A stretch of DNA of 64,000 nucleotides from Latrodectus hesperus (lineage: Eukaryota; Arthropoda; Arachnida; Araneae; Theridiidae). The translations under genes and the position numbers were made by a program. Location: the NCBI GenBank assembly GCA_037975125.1, contig CM075850.1, forward strand, positions 70,227,890 through 70,291,889, read 5' to 3'. Below, piece after piece: positions 41,621 through 54,619 of this stretch. Below the pieces are notes generated by a model. It was given only the letters and a program-made list of their open reading frames with translations, made no database searches and was not told the DNA's origin. Position 1 is the stretch's first letter. Each line of letters begins with the position of its first letter.

Positions 41621-44600
41621 CAAAATAATAATTTTTCTATAATTATATGATTCATCATAATATGCAGCAAAAAAATTCGCACTTATTAACCATCGTTAAG
41701 GATTTTTATTTTGCGTAATGTGAATTCTATATTTTTATTATATAGCAAAAAAGGGATTTGATTAATTGTCTCAATTTTGCTATATTTTCTGCCTAAAAAC
41801 CTTATTAAGAACAACGTAAATATTCCCTAGAATCAGGTATTTTAGGAACTCAATGAAAGCGCTGAAAATTTTTGAAATATTTTTGGGGTAAACAGAAATT
41901 GGCCTCGAATATTTATGTAGCATATATAAAAATATTTTTGTGACTATGACTCATGCAATGTGGATATTGGATATTACATCCGATTGATACAACTAGTTAT
42001 GCATTAATTCAGTTTTAGATTTCCTGATGGCTTAGACCTGAAATTCACTTATCTTGATATAGATTGGTGAACCAAAAACTCAAACATTCTTTCCATTTGA
42101 AAACTCATTGAAATTATAATTGATACTTATGAAAATTTTATTGAATTTTGGTTATTTAAAAATTGATTGAAATTACATGAAACTTCAATACACTTTTTAG
42201 CAATGAAGATTTTGCTGACATTTTGAAAAATTTTCACCTCAATATATTTAACAGATTTTAATTAACGTATAATCCATTAATTTTATTTATTTAATTTACA
42301 CAAATATCACACATAGAAAATTTATTTAGTAATTTATTATATAAACCCAGTCTCTCTCTCTGTCTCTCTCTCACATATACATTGAAAATTCACAACCTAT
42401 AAGATTAAGTGTAGTGTAAGATTTTTAACACTTCAAAATTTATCAAATATCGATATTCACATTTTTCTCAGAATTTAATGATTTTGTTAAATTACCTTAA
42501 TTATTTTAGTATTATATAAGGAAAGTAAGCGGGATTAAAAATATCAGGTATTTCTAATATTATTTTTTATACATCGAATGAAATATTTATTCGCTGAAAC
42601 TTCACAGTGCAATCGCCAGTATTTTTAATATTAATTTTTGTTTTAAATTAAAAAAATCTATTCGGATAAACATCTTTAAATTTTTTGCTTTTAAATTTCA
42701 CACACGTATTACTCATCTAATATTTTAAACTAATATTTACTTCAATACAGTTTACTATCCCTTTCATTTAATAATTTAAATTTAATTCAATATCAGAATT
42801 TTCTGATTAGAATTCAAATTACAGTATTGTAGTATATAAAATGCATCATTTTTATATACTACAAAACTGTTTTATTTCAAAATACTATTTAATTATGTCA
42901 CAAATACTATTTTATTTTATTTAAGCGATTGGCAAATGAGAACTTGAGGATTTCATCATTTGTATGCAGATTAGAGTAGTATTATGTTCTTCGAGAAAGG
43001 CTATACTTCTTTTCATAAAATTACTTTTATTCAAATAATTGGAAAATTTAAAAAAAGTCATCCTAGATTAAGAAAACTTTTTATGTAATGCTTGAATATT
43101 ATTTTACTTCTTACTGCAATTATTCTTAGTGTTTGAGAACCTTGCTATTCGTTTTTACATGCAATGAACTTTAAATAATACTTAGCAATAATATCTTTTA
43201 ATATGTTATATAATTATTTCTTAAATAATTATAAAACTAGCTTGTTTCAAGAAATTTAGGATTCTTGCTTAAATTTAGAATATTTAATATTCCAAATCAA
43301 TACTCTTATAAAAGTTATTCGGCACAGATGCCGTATAATCCAGGATTCCAAATTCTGAATTTTTTTTTTGGCGATGAAGAAATGTTGCCATGATGACGTA
43401 TTATGACGTGCATGATGACATAAATACTATGGTTGCCAAAATGGAATTTTTTTCATAATTTTTATAGATCTCCATATTTATGACGTAATAAAAATCGGGT
43501 TGCTAGATGCATTAGAGAATTCGCCAAAAAATCACCAATCTCAGAATTTGGCATCCTGTATTATACAGCATCTGTGCCAAGTTATTCTAATTTACGTAAT
43601 TTGGGAACTAAGAATATTTCAGAATTTTATAATTCGTGTCCAGATCCAAAGAAAGTTCATTCAGTATTATCTTTAAAGATAAACCATTTTTTTCAGCTCA
43701 ATTTCTGATAAATTACTTCAAAATAATAAGTATCGAACAAATGACAAAATTAAGTTATTATGATCATAAATATTATTAAAATAAGGCAATACATTGCCAT
43801 CTTGTTTTTCTAGTTATTTTTATTTATTCTAATTTGAAAAATTATTGGAATTAGGGAATATTTTAGAATTTGTGGTTAGATTTGACACTTTTTCTACTCC
43901 CGTTATCTAGAATTATTAGTTATCAAATTAAAAAAAATTAACAAATCAAAAAAATTATGGCTCTGGATCTGAGGGTGAATTTTAAAATTTTCCTAAATCC
44001 TAGTAATTATTTTGTTAAAAGTAAATAGAACATTGTGTGAGAGAGATAAGTAATAGTTCTCATTATTATTTAGAACTATTACTTACATATATGAATTTTC
44101 TCTCTCACACTATATTCTAATTACTTTTAATAAAATAATTAACAGGATTTAAGAAAGTTTTAAAAGTCACCTTCGGATCCACATCCGTAATTCTTTTTTT
44201 AAATTTATTCCATTTGAAATACATGCTTGTAATTATTCGTGTTACATCTTTACCCTTAAAGTGCTAGTTCAGTAAATTCCCGACAATCCATTTTATGGTA
44301 TATACTCGATGTCTAAATTCCAAAAACCTTTAATACTTAAAACCATTTATAAAGAAGTGTTTGAATGCAAAAATATCGTTTTGTTTGATTTTCTTAACAA
44401 ATAAATATACAAATTTGTGCGTATTAAATAGTTTCATTCAACTTCAAGTTATAAGTATGATTATACAACCATTGTTTATTTAAATTGTTCAAATATATAT
44501 TTTTATTGGTTTGTTTCCTTTTTTCGAAATTTTGTGTATTTCTAGCTAAATCGGCTTATTCGTAACAACCAAAATTTCACGGTCAATCGGGAATTTATTA

Positions 44601-47003
44601 TATATGCTGATATCTGTCTTGCATATCAAGAATGTTTCTTTTTATTAATTGGAATATTTTTAGTAGTTAAGAATAAATGATAAAAGTATCATTACCCATC
44701 AATTGGATCGACGGGGTCACCAGATCCACCTAATCCGCAATAGTGTCCATAATCTCCAAAATCTGTTGGTTGAAAGTCGGTGAGGGTTTCCAGCATAGTC
44801 GCCAGTATTACAGCGCTACGGCGGCTCCTTCGATGTACACCTGCAAATGTAATCTTGTAATCACGAATAATATCATTATGAAATAAAAACAAATGTAAAC
44901 AAAGTTTTTGAAAGTGATTTGCAAACACTATCTGAAATGTAAATTACTTGTGCACTCTCTTTGTAACCTAACGGAATTTCAGTGTTAAAATATAAAGATA
45001 AAAAAGTTAGAACATGAAGTGATTCGGTCAAAAATAATGTAAATTTAAATTATTGCATTTATTAAATAAACTTCTCTTTAGTTATCTTGAATTCATTTGA
45101 AGAAAAGCTGATTTTAATGGCCACGAGACGTTTTACCGATATAATATCTCACTGTTTATTTTAAAAACGCAAAGAATCGAGTTTAATCCAATATACAATA
45201 TTATCTCTTCCGCGGTCTCCTTCTCTATTATATGCATTAACTACGTTCCACAAATTACCATTTGATTCTAGAAAATCATAGGTAATTACATGATGGTTAT
45301 ACAAAATCAACTCTAGAATTTCATAAAAATATTGAATGATATATTAAATGGGAATTACAATTTTGATCTGGAAATTCACTGATGTGCAAGGACAAAATCA
45401 TCTCTTAGTTATGAAAATTCGTAAAGATTTATATAATACGTTAGTTAGTTCTAGCGCTATGTTAGTAGATGAATAAAAACAAAATCACATCATTCTATTC
45501 TAGATTCTATTCTAGTTATAAAAGATTTAATGCACACTGTACCAAATTTAAAAATGATAAAATCACAGACTAGTATAAGAATAATAAAAAGCTCATCTTG
45601 ACTCCAATTATATTTTTCATTAAATATCCATTTATTGCATAATATTTTCTCATATAATAAATAGATTTATTATATGATATTATTCCAGATAGTTTAAGCT
45701 TTTCTCTTTTTGTAAAAATTATAAGATTTGTACCATATTTTCAAAATAAATTGCATAAATTATTTTTTATGTGTGCTTATTTCTTTTTATTTATTTAATG
45801 ATTTATTTATTTTATTTATTTTTTCTAAAATGTGAGAAAGTAGTAGTTAACAAGAATTTGATTTTTCGTAAAAAAACAATAAAAGACAAAAGTATTCTAA
45901 AACATAATGGCAATTTTAAAGCAAATAAATAAAATAATGAAAATGGTTTAAGAATACCGAATAGTACAAAATAATAATCATTCTTTATTTGATTGACTGT
46001 TTGGTAGAGAAGAGTTAAATTTTCATAACTTTTTTTACTGAAATGTATAAAATATTCGTAAAAAGTTTTGGAATATAGTTTAGAGCATTCGATTTTAATT
46101 TAAAGAATTATTCTTGAAATTAAAGATGAGAAATTAAATTATTCAAATTTACAGATGGAATTTTACTTATTGGGTGTCAAATCATTGAGAATACGACAAG
46201 AAATAAATTATTATAATAGATGAAGAAATAATAATAATAAATTTATTATAGTTTTTGCAAGCTGATTATCTATTCTGAAGTCAAATTTTCGGTTGCTCGA
46301 ATTTATTGATAATATTGTTGTATAATTATCAATAATATTGTAGAAATAATTAAAAATAATTTTAAAAAAAGGAAGAGAAATTCAATTTATTACTGTTTAT
46401 ATTAAAATCATATGAAATCTTGTACTCTATGAATGAAAAAATAAAATCTTGAATCAAAAAGACGTTATTTAACCTTCGCTTAAAATTATTATTAAAAGAG
46501 TTATATTTAAAAATGAAATAAAAAGTTCTGCATTTCAAAAAGTAATCATATTACAGCATTTTTCCGATTTTTTAAATATACATTTCCATAATTTTTAATG
46601 ATTATCTGTATTTCATATTTTTTTCACATATGTTTTCAATTGTTGTATTTATGTAATTGTTCTAATTAGTCCTTATTTTCTTATTCAGATGGAACATTTT
46701 TACAGGATTTTATACTTTACAAACTATGTTTTTTGATGCAAACTGAATGTTGAAAATATTAAAAAATGACGCACAAATAGTTTTCAGAATTTACGTGTGG
46801 TTCTAAAAGTATTTCGTTGGGTGTCATTTTGATATATTTCCAATTAATATATCTGCAATTAATTTCAATAAATCATCGTGGAAATGAGAAGGATTAATTG
46901 AAAAACATTTTCTGAAGTATTTGTAGAACTTTATACCATTGTTGTCTCCATTAGCAACTGACAAGAGCAGAAGCCCGAAGTAGATCAATCTCATCGACGA
47001 CAT
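35011..47003 (-). CDS. Secreted phospholipase A2 (PLA2-B), four exons
   Basis: Paralogue of PLA2-A. The exons are 46937-47003, 44696-44840, 41270-41397 and 35011-35132, with the same phases (1, 2, 1), GT-AG introns of 2096, 3298 and 6137 bp, and 153 codons. The signal peptide, the RRSRR segment, the loop YGHYCGLGGSG, the active site CCQSHDYCY and CLCD with the second Asp are all present, as are the ten cysteines of the five universal disulfides. The Cys27 position is His. No stop or frameshift is visible. It differs from PLA2-A mostly at replacement sites in exons 2-4 and ends 12 codons earlier. Intron 3 is enlarged by the SINE-bearing block and a Tc1 element. Its biological role (venom, digestion, immunity) is not shown by the sequence. 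Confidence 0.93.
35470..35573. repeat. (TA)n microsatellite
   Basis: TA tract of about 100 bp with a TGTA break near 35554, lying 70 bp before the SINE. Confidence 0.95.
35647..36070 (+). mobile_element. tRNA-derived SINE with (CAA)n tail
   Basis: The head holds an A box-like TGGTAGCCTAGTGG (35653-35666) and a box B-like GTTTGATTCC (35700-35709), at tRNA spacing. A body of about 350 bp follows and ends in AACAACAACA. The tail closely resembles those of the LINEs in copy A (ATAA, two bases, then AACAACAAC), which suggests that LINE machinery moved it. The short open frame across it is not a gene. It is present only in copy B. Confidence 0.75.
39670..41118 (+). mobile_element. Tc1-type transposon in PLA2-B intron 3
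   Basis: 1449 bp with inverted ends CAGTAGGTAAAAGAAGTATT and, inverted on the right, CAGTGGGTAAAAAAAGTATT. Each end is flanked by TA (39668-39669, 41119-41120). Copy A has the empty site near 5060. It is unrelated in end sequence to the Tc1 element at 53071. Confidence 0.92.
39843..40850 (+). pseudogene. Tc1 transposase, inactivated
   Basis: From ATG 39843 the frame stops after 11 codons. Further on the pieces give WKKVIFSDESKFNIF (first catalytic Asp, about 40288-40335), YYFQQDNDPKHT (second Asp, about 40571-40606) and TPPQSPDLNPLGNL (about 40659-40700). In the last motif the usual PIEN is PLGN, so the third catalytic Glu is replaced by Gly. There is also a frameshift between 40437 and 40527. 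It cannot move by itself. Confidence 0.85.
41270..41397 (-). CDS. PLA2-B exon 3 (active-site His/Asp)
   Basis: 128 bp, with acceptor TTTCTATAG before 41397 and donor TGTG|GTAGGC at 41269. The CCQSHDYCY core matches PLA2-A exactly. The following charged segment differs at about 15 residues against about 2 silent changes (by eye). A Tc1 element lies only 150 bp into the following intron. Confidence 0.92.
41527..41611. repeat. Compound (TA)n(TG)n(TA)n microsatellite
   Basis: It lies in PLA2-B intron 2, 130 bp upstream of exon 3. In copy A the matching place (5475-5500) has only CACACATACATATAT, so this tract expanded in B. Confidence 0.9.
43321..43578. mobile_element. Mutator-like MITE, copy B
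   Basis: 258 bp with ends GGCACAGATGCCGTATAAT and, inverted, GGCACAGATGCTGTATAA. It is flanked by a perfect 9-bp repeat AAGTTATTC (43312-43320 and 43579-43587). It is the orthologue of 10566-10828. The ends and the target duplication are better preserved here than in copy A. Confidence 0.75.
44696..44840 (-). CDS. PLA2-B exon 2 (pro-segment and Ca-binding loop)
   Basis: 145 bp, with acceptor TTTGCAG before 44840 and donor GATGG|GTAATG at 44695. By eye it differs from PLA2-A exon 2 at about 17 bases and 10 residues, nearly all in the N-terminal helix region; the Ca-loop end is unchanged apart from Asn/His. Confidence 0.92.
46937..47003 (-). CDS. PLA2-B exon 1 (signal peptide)
   Basis: ATG at 47003-47001, donor AATG|GTATAA at 46936. 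It is nearly identical to PLA2-A exon 1, with one Lys-to-Asn change at the last complete codon. The flanking upstream 100 bp is also conserved, which suggests a shared promoter region, though no TATA box can be named with confidence. Confidence 0.88.
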
Positions 47004-48712
47004 CTCTGTTTCTTTCTTAACAGGTAAATAAAAAGTGTGCTTGCGCTATCTCGTTCTTGCGTCACCAGTATTGCTTCGACTTGAAAACCAGCGTAGGTGG
47101 CGTTAACTATAGAACAACTTGTTTTAGGCTAGATGTAAAAGAAGCAAAATATTCTATTTAAAAGTTAATTTTTTAATTTAATTTAATTATTTCCTTTAAA
47201 ATATATAAATGTTTTGAACATTTGTAATTTTCTTATCAATCGATTGATTGCATAGCTAAAATTTTGTAAAGTAACACAAATAATCGCATTAAAAGTTTAT
47301 GTTTTTAAAATGAAAAGATTACTTTCATTTTTTAACAGAACCATTCAATTTACCCTATTTTGTATTAGAATTTGGACAAACATTAAAAGTTGTTTATTAA
47401 TTATTAAGTTTTAATATTAGGAAATTCAATAGGTTCATAAATAATATTTTCAGACCTGTAAAATAGATTTTAATATAATTCTAAAATTATCTATGTATAT
47501 AAATGAGATTGGTGAACAAAAATTATAATTTATAATCATAACTTTTTCTCCATGAATATTAACATGAACATTATTTGAAAAAATACACATATTAATAAAA
47601 TAACGATTTTATATGTATTTTCAATCATGTTTTAACAAATATAACAAGGCTGATATCCAAATGGGAGAGTTTCAGTGGATTAATTTAATGGATGAACTTC
47701 AAGTGATAACAAATATTTTCTTAATTAATAGAAAAAATTAGAGAATAGCCATATTATAAACAATGAATCGATTTAACTGGTATTTTAACAGCTAATACTA
47801 TATTGATATTTTATATTTATTAATGAAGTATTAAAAGAATATTAATATTTAATAGAAGTAACAGAATTTAATGATAAATATTCGCAAAATAGGTAACAGT
47901 AATATTGAAGTTATATTATTCAACGTGGAATTCTTGAAAAACAAATGTATGTAAAGCATTAAAAACTATAATAAAGAGTATCGTATAATATCTTAAAATA
48001 TCTAATATATGGTGAAGGAATACCCATAATATATATATGAATTATAAATTTTGTTATATCAAACTATTTAAAATGGAAATAGACATTAACTTTACTTAAT
48101 CTAGATTTTTTATCCTGACAAATAAGAAATAGTTATTCGAATAAAAATCGAATTTCGGTTGATTAAAAAATAAACATATGAATATTAAATCTTTTTATAT
48201 TATGGTTTCTTCCTTTTGAACTAATATGCCAATATCATACATCGGCAATCAGTTTTCATAGTAATGAAAAAAAAAACTATGTCAGAGTTACATTAATTTT
48301 TTAGCAAGTAAATAACCTATAAAATTCTATTTCTATTGTCCCTGATGTTAAAATCATTGACATTTAAATGTCAACTAAAAAAACAGATTATAACTAAAAA
48401 AGCCACCTTAAATTATTTTAAGAGTTTAATAATTCAGCAAAATATTTGATAATATCAGCTTTTATATAAAATCTACATAAATAATTTGATTTCTTTACGC
48501 ATTCTGCGAAAAAATTAAAAGCACAAAGAATTTCCTAGAGTTATTTGAAAAACTAAGTAACATATCATGCTTTTAGAAAAATATTGTTAAAAACTGATGT
48601 TTTTCTTATTCTGAGTTTATAGAGATTATAAATAAAACAATGAAAATTATGATGAAAGATGGTAGCATGATATACTACTAAAACAATGAAAATAATCAAT
48701 AAATTACGATAA

Positions 48713-48813
<101 letters not shown>

Positions 48814-50206
48814 AAAATCTGAATATTTTACAAATTTCAAATTTCGAAGAAAATAATTTTAAATTTGAGACTGCATATGAATGTAAAAAATATCTCGATT
48901 GACTTAAACAATATAAATGTTTGCTTTAAACTAAACATTTGGGATATAGACTAATATTATGAATACAGTTCCTTAAATTTAAAGGAAACAAAAATGAATT
49001 TAGAATCTTCAAAACTTTTTTTGCAAATATTCGTCAAATATGTCGCATAATCTGGCTAGTAAAACAACTCTCCAAGCATTTGTAAACTGCAATAAATTCA
49101 GTTAATCTATGAATCATCATTTTATATATTAAACTATATTACTTAATTAAATATTATTTCTTTTGTGTTATTTTAATTTTTTTATTAATATAAATTATTT
49201 GATAGAAAGCTGCATTTGAAATTCAATTTAAAATATAAAAAGAATTATTGCGTAAACATTTTTTCCATCTCCTTTAAAACATTTTTAAACGAAAAATATT
49301 ATCAAATATTTTTTCACAAATAATTCAAATCTATTTAAATTCATAAATTTAGCTCTTTTTCATCTTTGGAGGACTAACAGTTAATATCTACCAGATAATT
49401 ATGTTCAATATCTAACATTATGAATAAATTAATGTTCTCATAATAATAATGTTTTAGATTAAGATTTCTTATAATATTATTATCCTTAGAACATTAACAA
49501 ATTAATACTATTAGATAACAATTCTTTTTGTTATGAGAGTTAATATTTTGTGTTGAGTTAATTTATAATTGAAAATTATAAATGCAACTAGACTTATATA
49601 AGTGGATAGTTTGTGGGAGTCTATTAAAAAATCATTCATTTAGGAAAATATACTTTACCTTCTGCACTTGCTCAAGTTTTTCAAAATTCTAAAAGTATTG
49701 CTTAAATAAGAAAAATTTTGGAAAGAGCATATTGTCTGCGTGAATTGGTCTTTAAATGATTCTTTGATAGGAAAATGGAGATTAAGTATTTATTCAGCAG
49801 GTTGAATTATTAAAATAATAAACGTATATGAAGATGTAATTTCACAATATCTTGTGAGTTAAGGATTATTTTTTTTTCCAATTTCGCTTACCTACTAAAT
49901 GATCCAAAAGACACAGAGTCTGTCACATATACTTAAAAATGTCGCAAATATAATTTTAAAATCTTTAGGTGTATGTTAAAAATGATTCCACCAATGTCTA
50001 GTATCCTTAACTAAGGGTATTGTATAATGATTTCTGATAACAAAATTCTAAAGTTCTGATCATTGACTAGTTATTTTTTTGTGAAATATTGATTTATTTT
50101 AATTTCTATAATGGATGAAAATACATTGATAATTACCAGTCTCAACATTTAAATTCATATTGAAAAGCTATTCGTATTCATTGTGATAGTATTAGTGTTT
50201 CTAAAT

Positions 50207-52235
50207 TAGTGTTCCCTCGCCATTTCACGCTTCATGTTTTGCAATTTCAGTGCTTCGTAATTTTTTCAAAATATTCAAAAAATTTTAATTTGTCAATTTT
50301 TAATTTTTTAAAAATTATTGAATTGCATATTTTAATTTATTGTTATTCTTTTGCGAATGCTTCTTTATTTTTCATTAGAATTCGTGTTCTGATTCTTCTG
50401 GAATTTTCATTAGAATTCGTATTCCGATTTTGTGTTAGAATTCGTATTTATTTTTTTGAAGTTCCCATATTTCCGCTATTAATATTCGTTTTCGAAATTA
50501 CTGTTGTAATAGTTCATTTTTTAAAAAAATCTTATTATCTCAAAAATATATACTTACGATTTTTAATTATCAGGTTTAAATTTAATATTTAGATGTGTAA
50601 AGTTCTTCAAGAATGAATTTATTACGTCACAATTACATCCTCGCGATGCATTACGTCAGAATTACTTTATCTTGATAACATTTCGTCGTCACCAAAACAG
50701 TTCAAAATTTGAGACCTTGGGTTGCCGCCTCACCTAGAATCTTATCTTGTTCTATCTCGATAGTCTTATTCATGATTTTGACAGTCTCGCATATTGTACA
50801 TCTTAGTGTTGTGTTGGAGATAACTTGTTATTTTTAAGCAATAACTTGTTTATTACTTAAGCCCGTATAATGCCACCTAAGCGCCGTGCCGCTACGAAAG
50901 CTTTCTCCAGGGTGTCCAAAAGTAAGAAGATGATGACCATCAGCGAAAAAGTGAAATTTTAGTTATGAATAAAGAGGGCCGAAGTTATGCAACTGTAGCA
51001 CGCCGTTACGGAATGAATAAATCCTCAGTGCGATACATTAAGAAAGTGGAAGCTAACATCCAAAAAACTGATTCCATAACCTTCATTAAAGAAGCGGAAC
51101 GTGGAGTAACTCCAGGTAATAACAGAATTGTGAAAATAGAGGCTGCACTGGCATTGTGGATTGCAGAAAAAAGACAGTGAGTTTGGACACTAATATGATC
51201 AGGACAAAAGCCAAGGCTCTCTACAACCAAATCTTTCCCGATGACGACGATGAAGAGATTGAAGAAAGTGCTGACGTACCTCAAGCTAGCAATGGTACTA
51301 CCAGGAGTGATTCGTTTCCTCGAGGACGAAGCTTTTCAGTCAGCAAAAGCTGGTTCGAAAAATTTCAAAAACAATACGGCCTCAAAAACATGTTTCTCTA
51401 TGGTGAGGCTTCCTCTTCTGACAAAGATGCTGCTTGTAGTTACGTGGAGGAAGAGTTTCCTAACCGTATCAGTAAGGGAGGATACCTCCTTGAACAAGTT
51501 TTCAATATCGATGAATGAAAACAAGGCTTTTTTGGAAGAGGATGCCTTCGCGTACATTCCTCTTCAAGGACGAAGTGAAGAAGCCAGGCTTCAAGGCTCA
51601 CAAAGACCGTGTGACTCTCATCATGACAGGCAATGCTGCAGGTTTTATGCTTAAGCCAGGCCTTATTTATAAAGCCAAAAATCCACGGGCATTAAAAAAC
51701 AAAAATACAGCTCTGCCGTGCGTGTTCTGGATTTACAATTCCAAAGTCTGGATAAAGGAATCTCTAAATGGTTCCTCCATTTCGTCATTCTCCAGGTGAA
51801 GCTGTATTTGGCTAAAAAGAACTGTATTTGGCCCCTTTAAGGTCCTTCTCCTGATGGACTGTGCAGGTGGCTATGCTATGGACCTGCAATATGACGGTGT
51901 GAAGATAGAGTTTCTGCCCCCTAACACTATATCTTTTATTCAGCCAGTGGATTAAGGTGTCATTCGTGCCTTTAAAGTACTCTACATTCGTTCCACAATG
52001 GAGGGCCTCATTACGGCAGTTGATGATGCCAATGAAGAATTCACCTTGAAAGCATACTGGCAAAGTTATGACATTAAATCATATTTGTCTCATATTTAGC
52101 AAGCATTAAAGGACATGAAGAGTGACATCATAAATTCTTGCTGGAAGAAATTATGGCCGAACGTGGTGCACAACAATCCAAGCTTCACTCCTTAAGAAGT
52201 TCATTCCTCAGCGGTAGAGAAGGCCCGGAGGCTGG
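50207..52235 (+). mobile_element. Tigger (pogo-like) transposon, right end missing
   Basis: The left end AGTGTTCCCTCGCCATTTCA follows a TA and resembles Tigger termini. Copy C keeps the uninterrupted site (TTTCTAAATTACTC, near 52547), so the insertion point can be placed. No matching right end is found. Near 52235 the element runs directly into duplicated flank sequence that starts about 300 bp upstream of the insertion point. Bases 50210-50860 are the noncoding 5' region. Confidence 0.8.
50870..52220 (+). pseudogene. Tigger transposase, frameshifted
   Basis: From ATG 50870: a basic N-terminus, then a frameshift near 50955 to an HTH region with SYATVARRYGMNKSSVRYIKK (51000-51050). After another shift (51160-51518) comes a CENP-B-type half with SVSKSWFEKFQKQYGLKN. 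FNIDE near 51511 holds the first catalytic Asp. LLLMDCAGGYAMDL (about 51843-51884) holds the second. FLPPNTISFIQPVD at about 51912-51953 holds the third, followed by a stop where Gln is expected. At least three lesions are visible. Confidence 0.85.
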
Positions 52236-53339
52236 TTGGTTGAAGAAACTACTTTAAATGTACTTAAAATGTCGTAAATATAGTTTTAAAGTCTTTAGAG
52301 GTATGATAAAAATTTTCAGAATGATTCCACTAATATTCATTTAATGTCTTGTATCCTTAATTAAGGCTATTGTATAATGATTTCTGGTAACAAAATTCTA
52401 AAGTTCTGTATCATTGACAATATATTTTTTAGTGAAATATTGATTTATTTTGATTTCTATAATGGGTGAAAATATATTGATAATTACCAGTCTCAAAGTT
52501 AGAATTCATATTGAAAAGCTATTCGCATTCATTGTGGCAGTATTATTCTTTCTAAATTACTCTTACTGATGTCCATACTAATAATTCTTTACATGCAAGT
52601 GTGTTTCATATCTTATACACATATACTACACGCATTAAATGTAACACATATAAATAAATATATGAATATCTAAGAACTTTAAATCTTTTAAAGATAATTT
52701 AAGAAAAGATGTACTACATATATTCAATTCATATCTTAATTCCAATACCTATAACTTTTAATGGATTAAATGAGATATATTATACGATAAATACTTTCAT
52801 GATTATTTTCCAGTATTTTTTTTTTAATGAAGAAGGAATTTAACAAAAAATTTTATTCCGAAAATTTCTTGGTAGAAATTTTTACGGAATAATACTTATA
52901 AAAATTTTATATACTTTGATATTATAATTTTATAAAAACTTTAATATCAAAATTTCAAGAGGAAAATCTTTCACTCATTCTCACATTGATGCATGAAATT
53001 TTTTAAAAATCTTATAGAGCAAAAAATAAAATTCTATATTAATAAAATGATCTGTTTATAGAACCTGATATAGTGTCTCACAAAAGTGATGGGACACTTG
53101 TGCTTTTCAAAAAGAAACTGTAAGAAAATAAATTAAAAATACATGGACAAATTTTTTGTGGGCGTGTTTCATATTTAAAGTTAGTAGCAATTATTACATA
53201 ACATACATTTTGCCAAAATATTAAAATATTAATTAATAAAAATACATTTGCTTAGAATAGAGGGAAAAAAAACTTCACATAAGTGATGGGACACTTACTT
53301 TTCCATCAAATATTTATCCAAAAATTTTACTTTTTAAAA

Positions 53340-54151
53340 GGTTTTCATATTTTGTTGGATTTCCTTTTACTTTTTAAACATGATAAAATCTTCTTCGGAT
53401 TGATATGACTAATTTTTGTGATTTCTGGAGTGATTTCTTTTTGAAGCACCGATTTTAATAGTTGTTTTCCAGAAAGTGTGTTTGCGAATTCTTGATCACA
53501 ATTCTTGCCAATTATTCTCTATGGGATTTAACTCTAGAGATTGTGGTGGTGTTTTTATTATTTCAGGACAGTTATACAGCAGTCAGAGTCTAACGTTCAA
53601 AGCAGTGTGCTTGGGGTTATTGTCCTGGTAGAATTTCAAATCGTTATGAAGGTTCAATTTTTGTGCTGAAGATTTAAAATTTTGTTTTAGAATGTCAATA
53701 AACTTGTACTGATCCATTTTACTGTCGATAAAAAAAGATTACGAACAACAGCGGACGACATACACCCCCATACCATAACTCCACCTCCAGCATGTTTTAC
53801 TGTTGATACCAAGTTCTGTTTACGAAATTCTTCCCTCGGTTTTCTGCACACCAAGACTTACTTTAAAAACAAAATATATGAAATTTACTCTCATCAGCAA
53901 ATATAACTTTATTCCAGTAATCAGAATTTTTATTTATGTTGGATTTTTCGAGAGCCAGTCTTGAGTTTTCTATTCTTTTCACTTACGAAGAATTATTTCC
54001 TGGCTACTCTATCGTGATTTTAGAGCAGCCGATCGAATTACTCTTCTAATAGTCTCAGTATTAACAAATACTCCATATAATGCTTGTAAATCAGCAGCAA
54101 TTTTAGGAGCACTCATTCTTGGATTTATTTTTAATAATTCGAACGACAATT
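53340..54151 (-). pseudogene. Tc1 transposase, C-terminal half
   Basis: Starting from 54151 on the minus strand: LLKINPRMSAPKIAADLQAL, then VIFADESKF (first Asp, about 53915), FYQDNNPKHTA (second Asp, about 53625) and SLELNPIENNW (third acidic residue Glu kept, about 53535). A stop follows near 53510 and frameshifts occur, so all three catalytic residues exist but the gene is dead. Confidence 0.82.
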
Positions 54152-54400
54152 CCCACACAACCAAGAACGTCTAATGGACGTCCACGAGAGGTCCACCATA
54201 TCCAGTGGACGTTATGGATGATAAATAGACATCTATTGGACGTCCATGAAAGGCTATTCAGTGGATGTTTGCTGGTCGACCACTATGGATGTCTAATAGA
54301 CGTCTATTAGACGTCAATTTATGGACATTAATCATGGATATGTGTGGATTAAAAATAGACGTCTATTGGACATTCGTTGTGGATGTAATCTGGACTTCGA
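54152..54400. repeat. Left subterminal repeat cluster of the P/THAP element
   Basis: Many variants of TCTATTGGACGTCCA, in both orientations (for example near 54168-54182, 54232-54252, 54296-54316 and 54360-54372). Clusters like this commonly serve as transposase binding sites; that role is inferred here. The THAP finger encoded within is the plausible partner. Confidence 0.8.
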
Positions 54401-54424
54401 TGAAGTATCAACTGTAACCAAGCG

Positions 54425-54434
54425 GCCATCTTGG
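54425..54434. promoter_or_regulatory. YY1-like site upstream of the THAP exon
   Basis: GCCATCTTGG, the complement of CCAAGATGGC, resembles the core bound by YY1. It lies about 115 bp before the THAP start codon. The same ten bases, inverted, recur at 60761-60770. Confidence 0.35.
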
Positions 54435-54548
54435 TTAGACAAGAAAAGCGCTTATTTCGTATTCCTTTACCATAACTGTGACAAATTTATTTCTTAATTT
54501 TTGATATTTAAGCTATATTATTTTCTTAATCTGAATTTAAAAGAAGAA

Positions 54549-54619
54549 ATGGGATTTTGTGTAGCATTCGGATGCACTAATAGAAAGACCAAGAAATTGG
54601 AAGGAATAACATTTCACAG
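54549..54619 (+). CDS. THAP domain exon 1 of P-type transposase
   Basis: ATG 54549 starts a typical THAP N-terminus: MGFCVAFGCTNRKTKKLEG, with the first Cys pair of the C2CH zinc site (Cys4 and Cys9), then TFH. It ends in the donor CACAG|GTAAGA at 54620. THAP domains at the N-terminus of P-type transposases bind the element's own DNA. It is open with no lesion. Confidence 0.85.

Noticed and set aside
50209..50480. Short interspersed AATTCG-type repeats as a CRISPR-like array
   Set aside because: The units are irregular, the spacing is not constant, and the genome is eukaryotic.
50209..50592. 127-codon open frame in the Tigger 5' region
   Set aside because: Low-complexity Phe/Ile-rich translation of AT-rich DNA starting inside the terminal repeat; the transposase begins at 50870.
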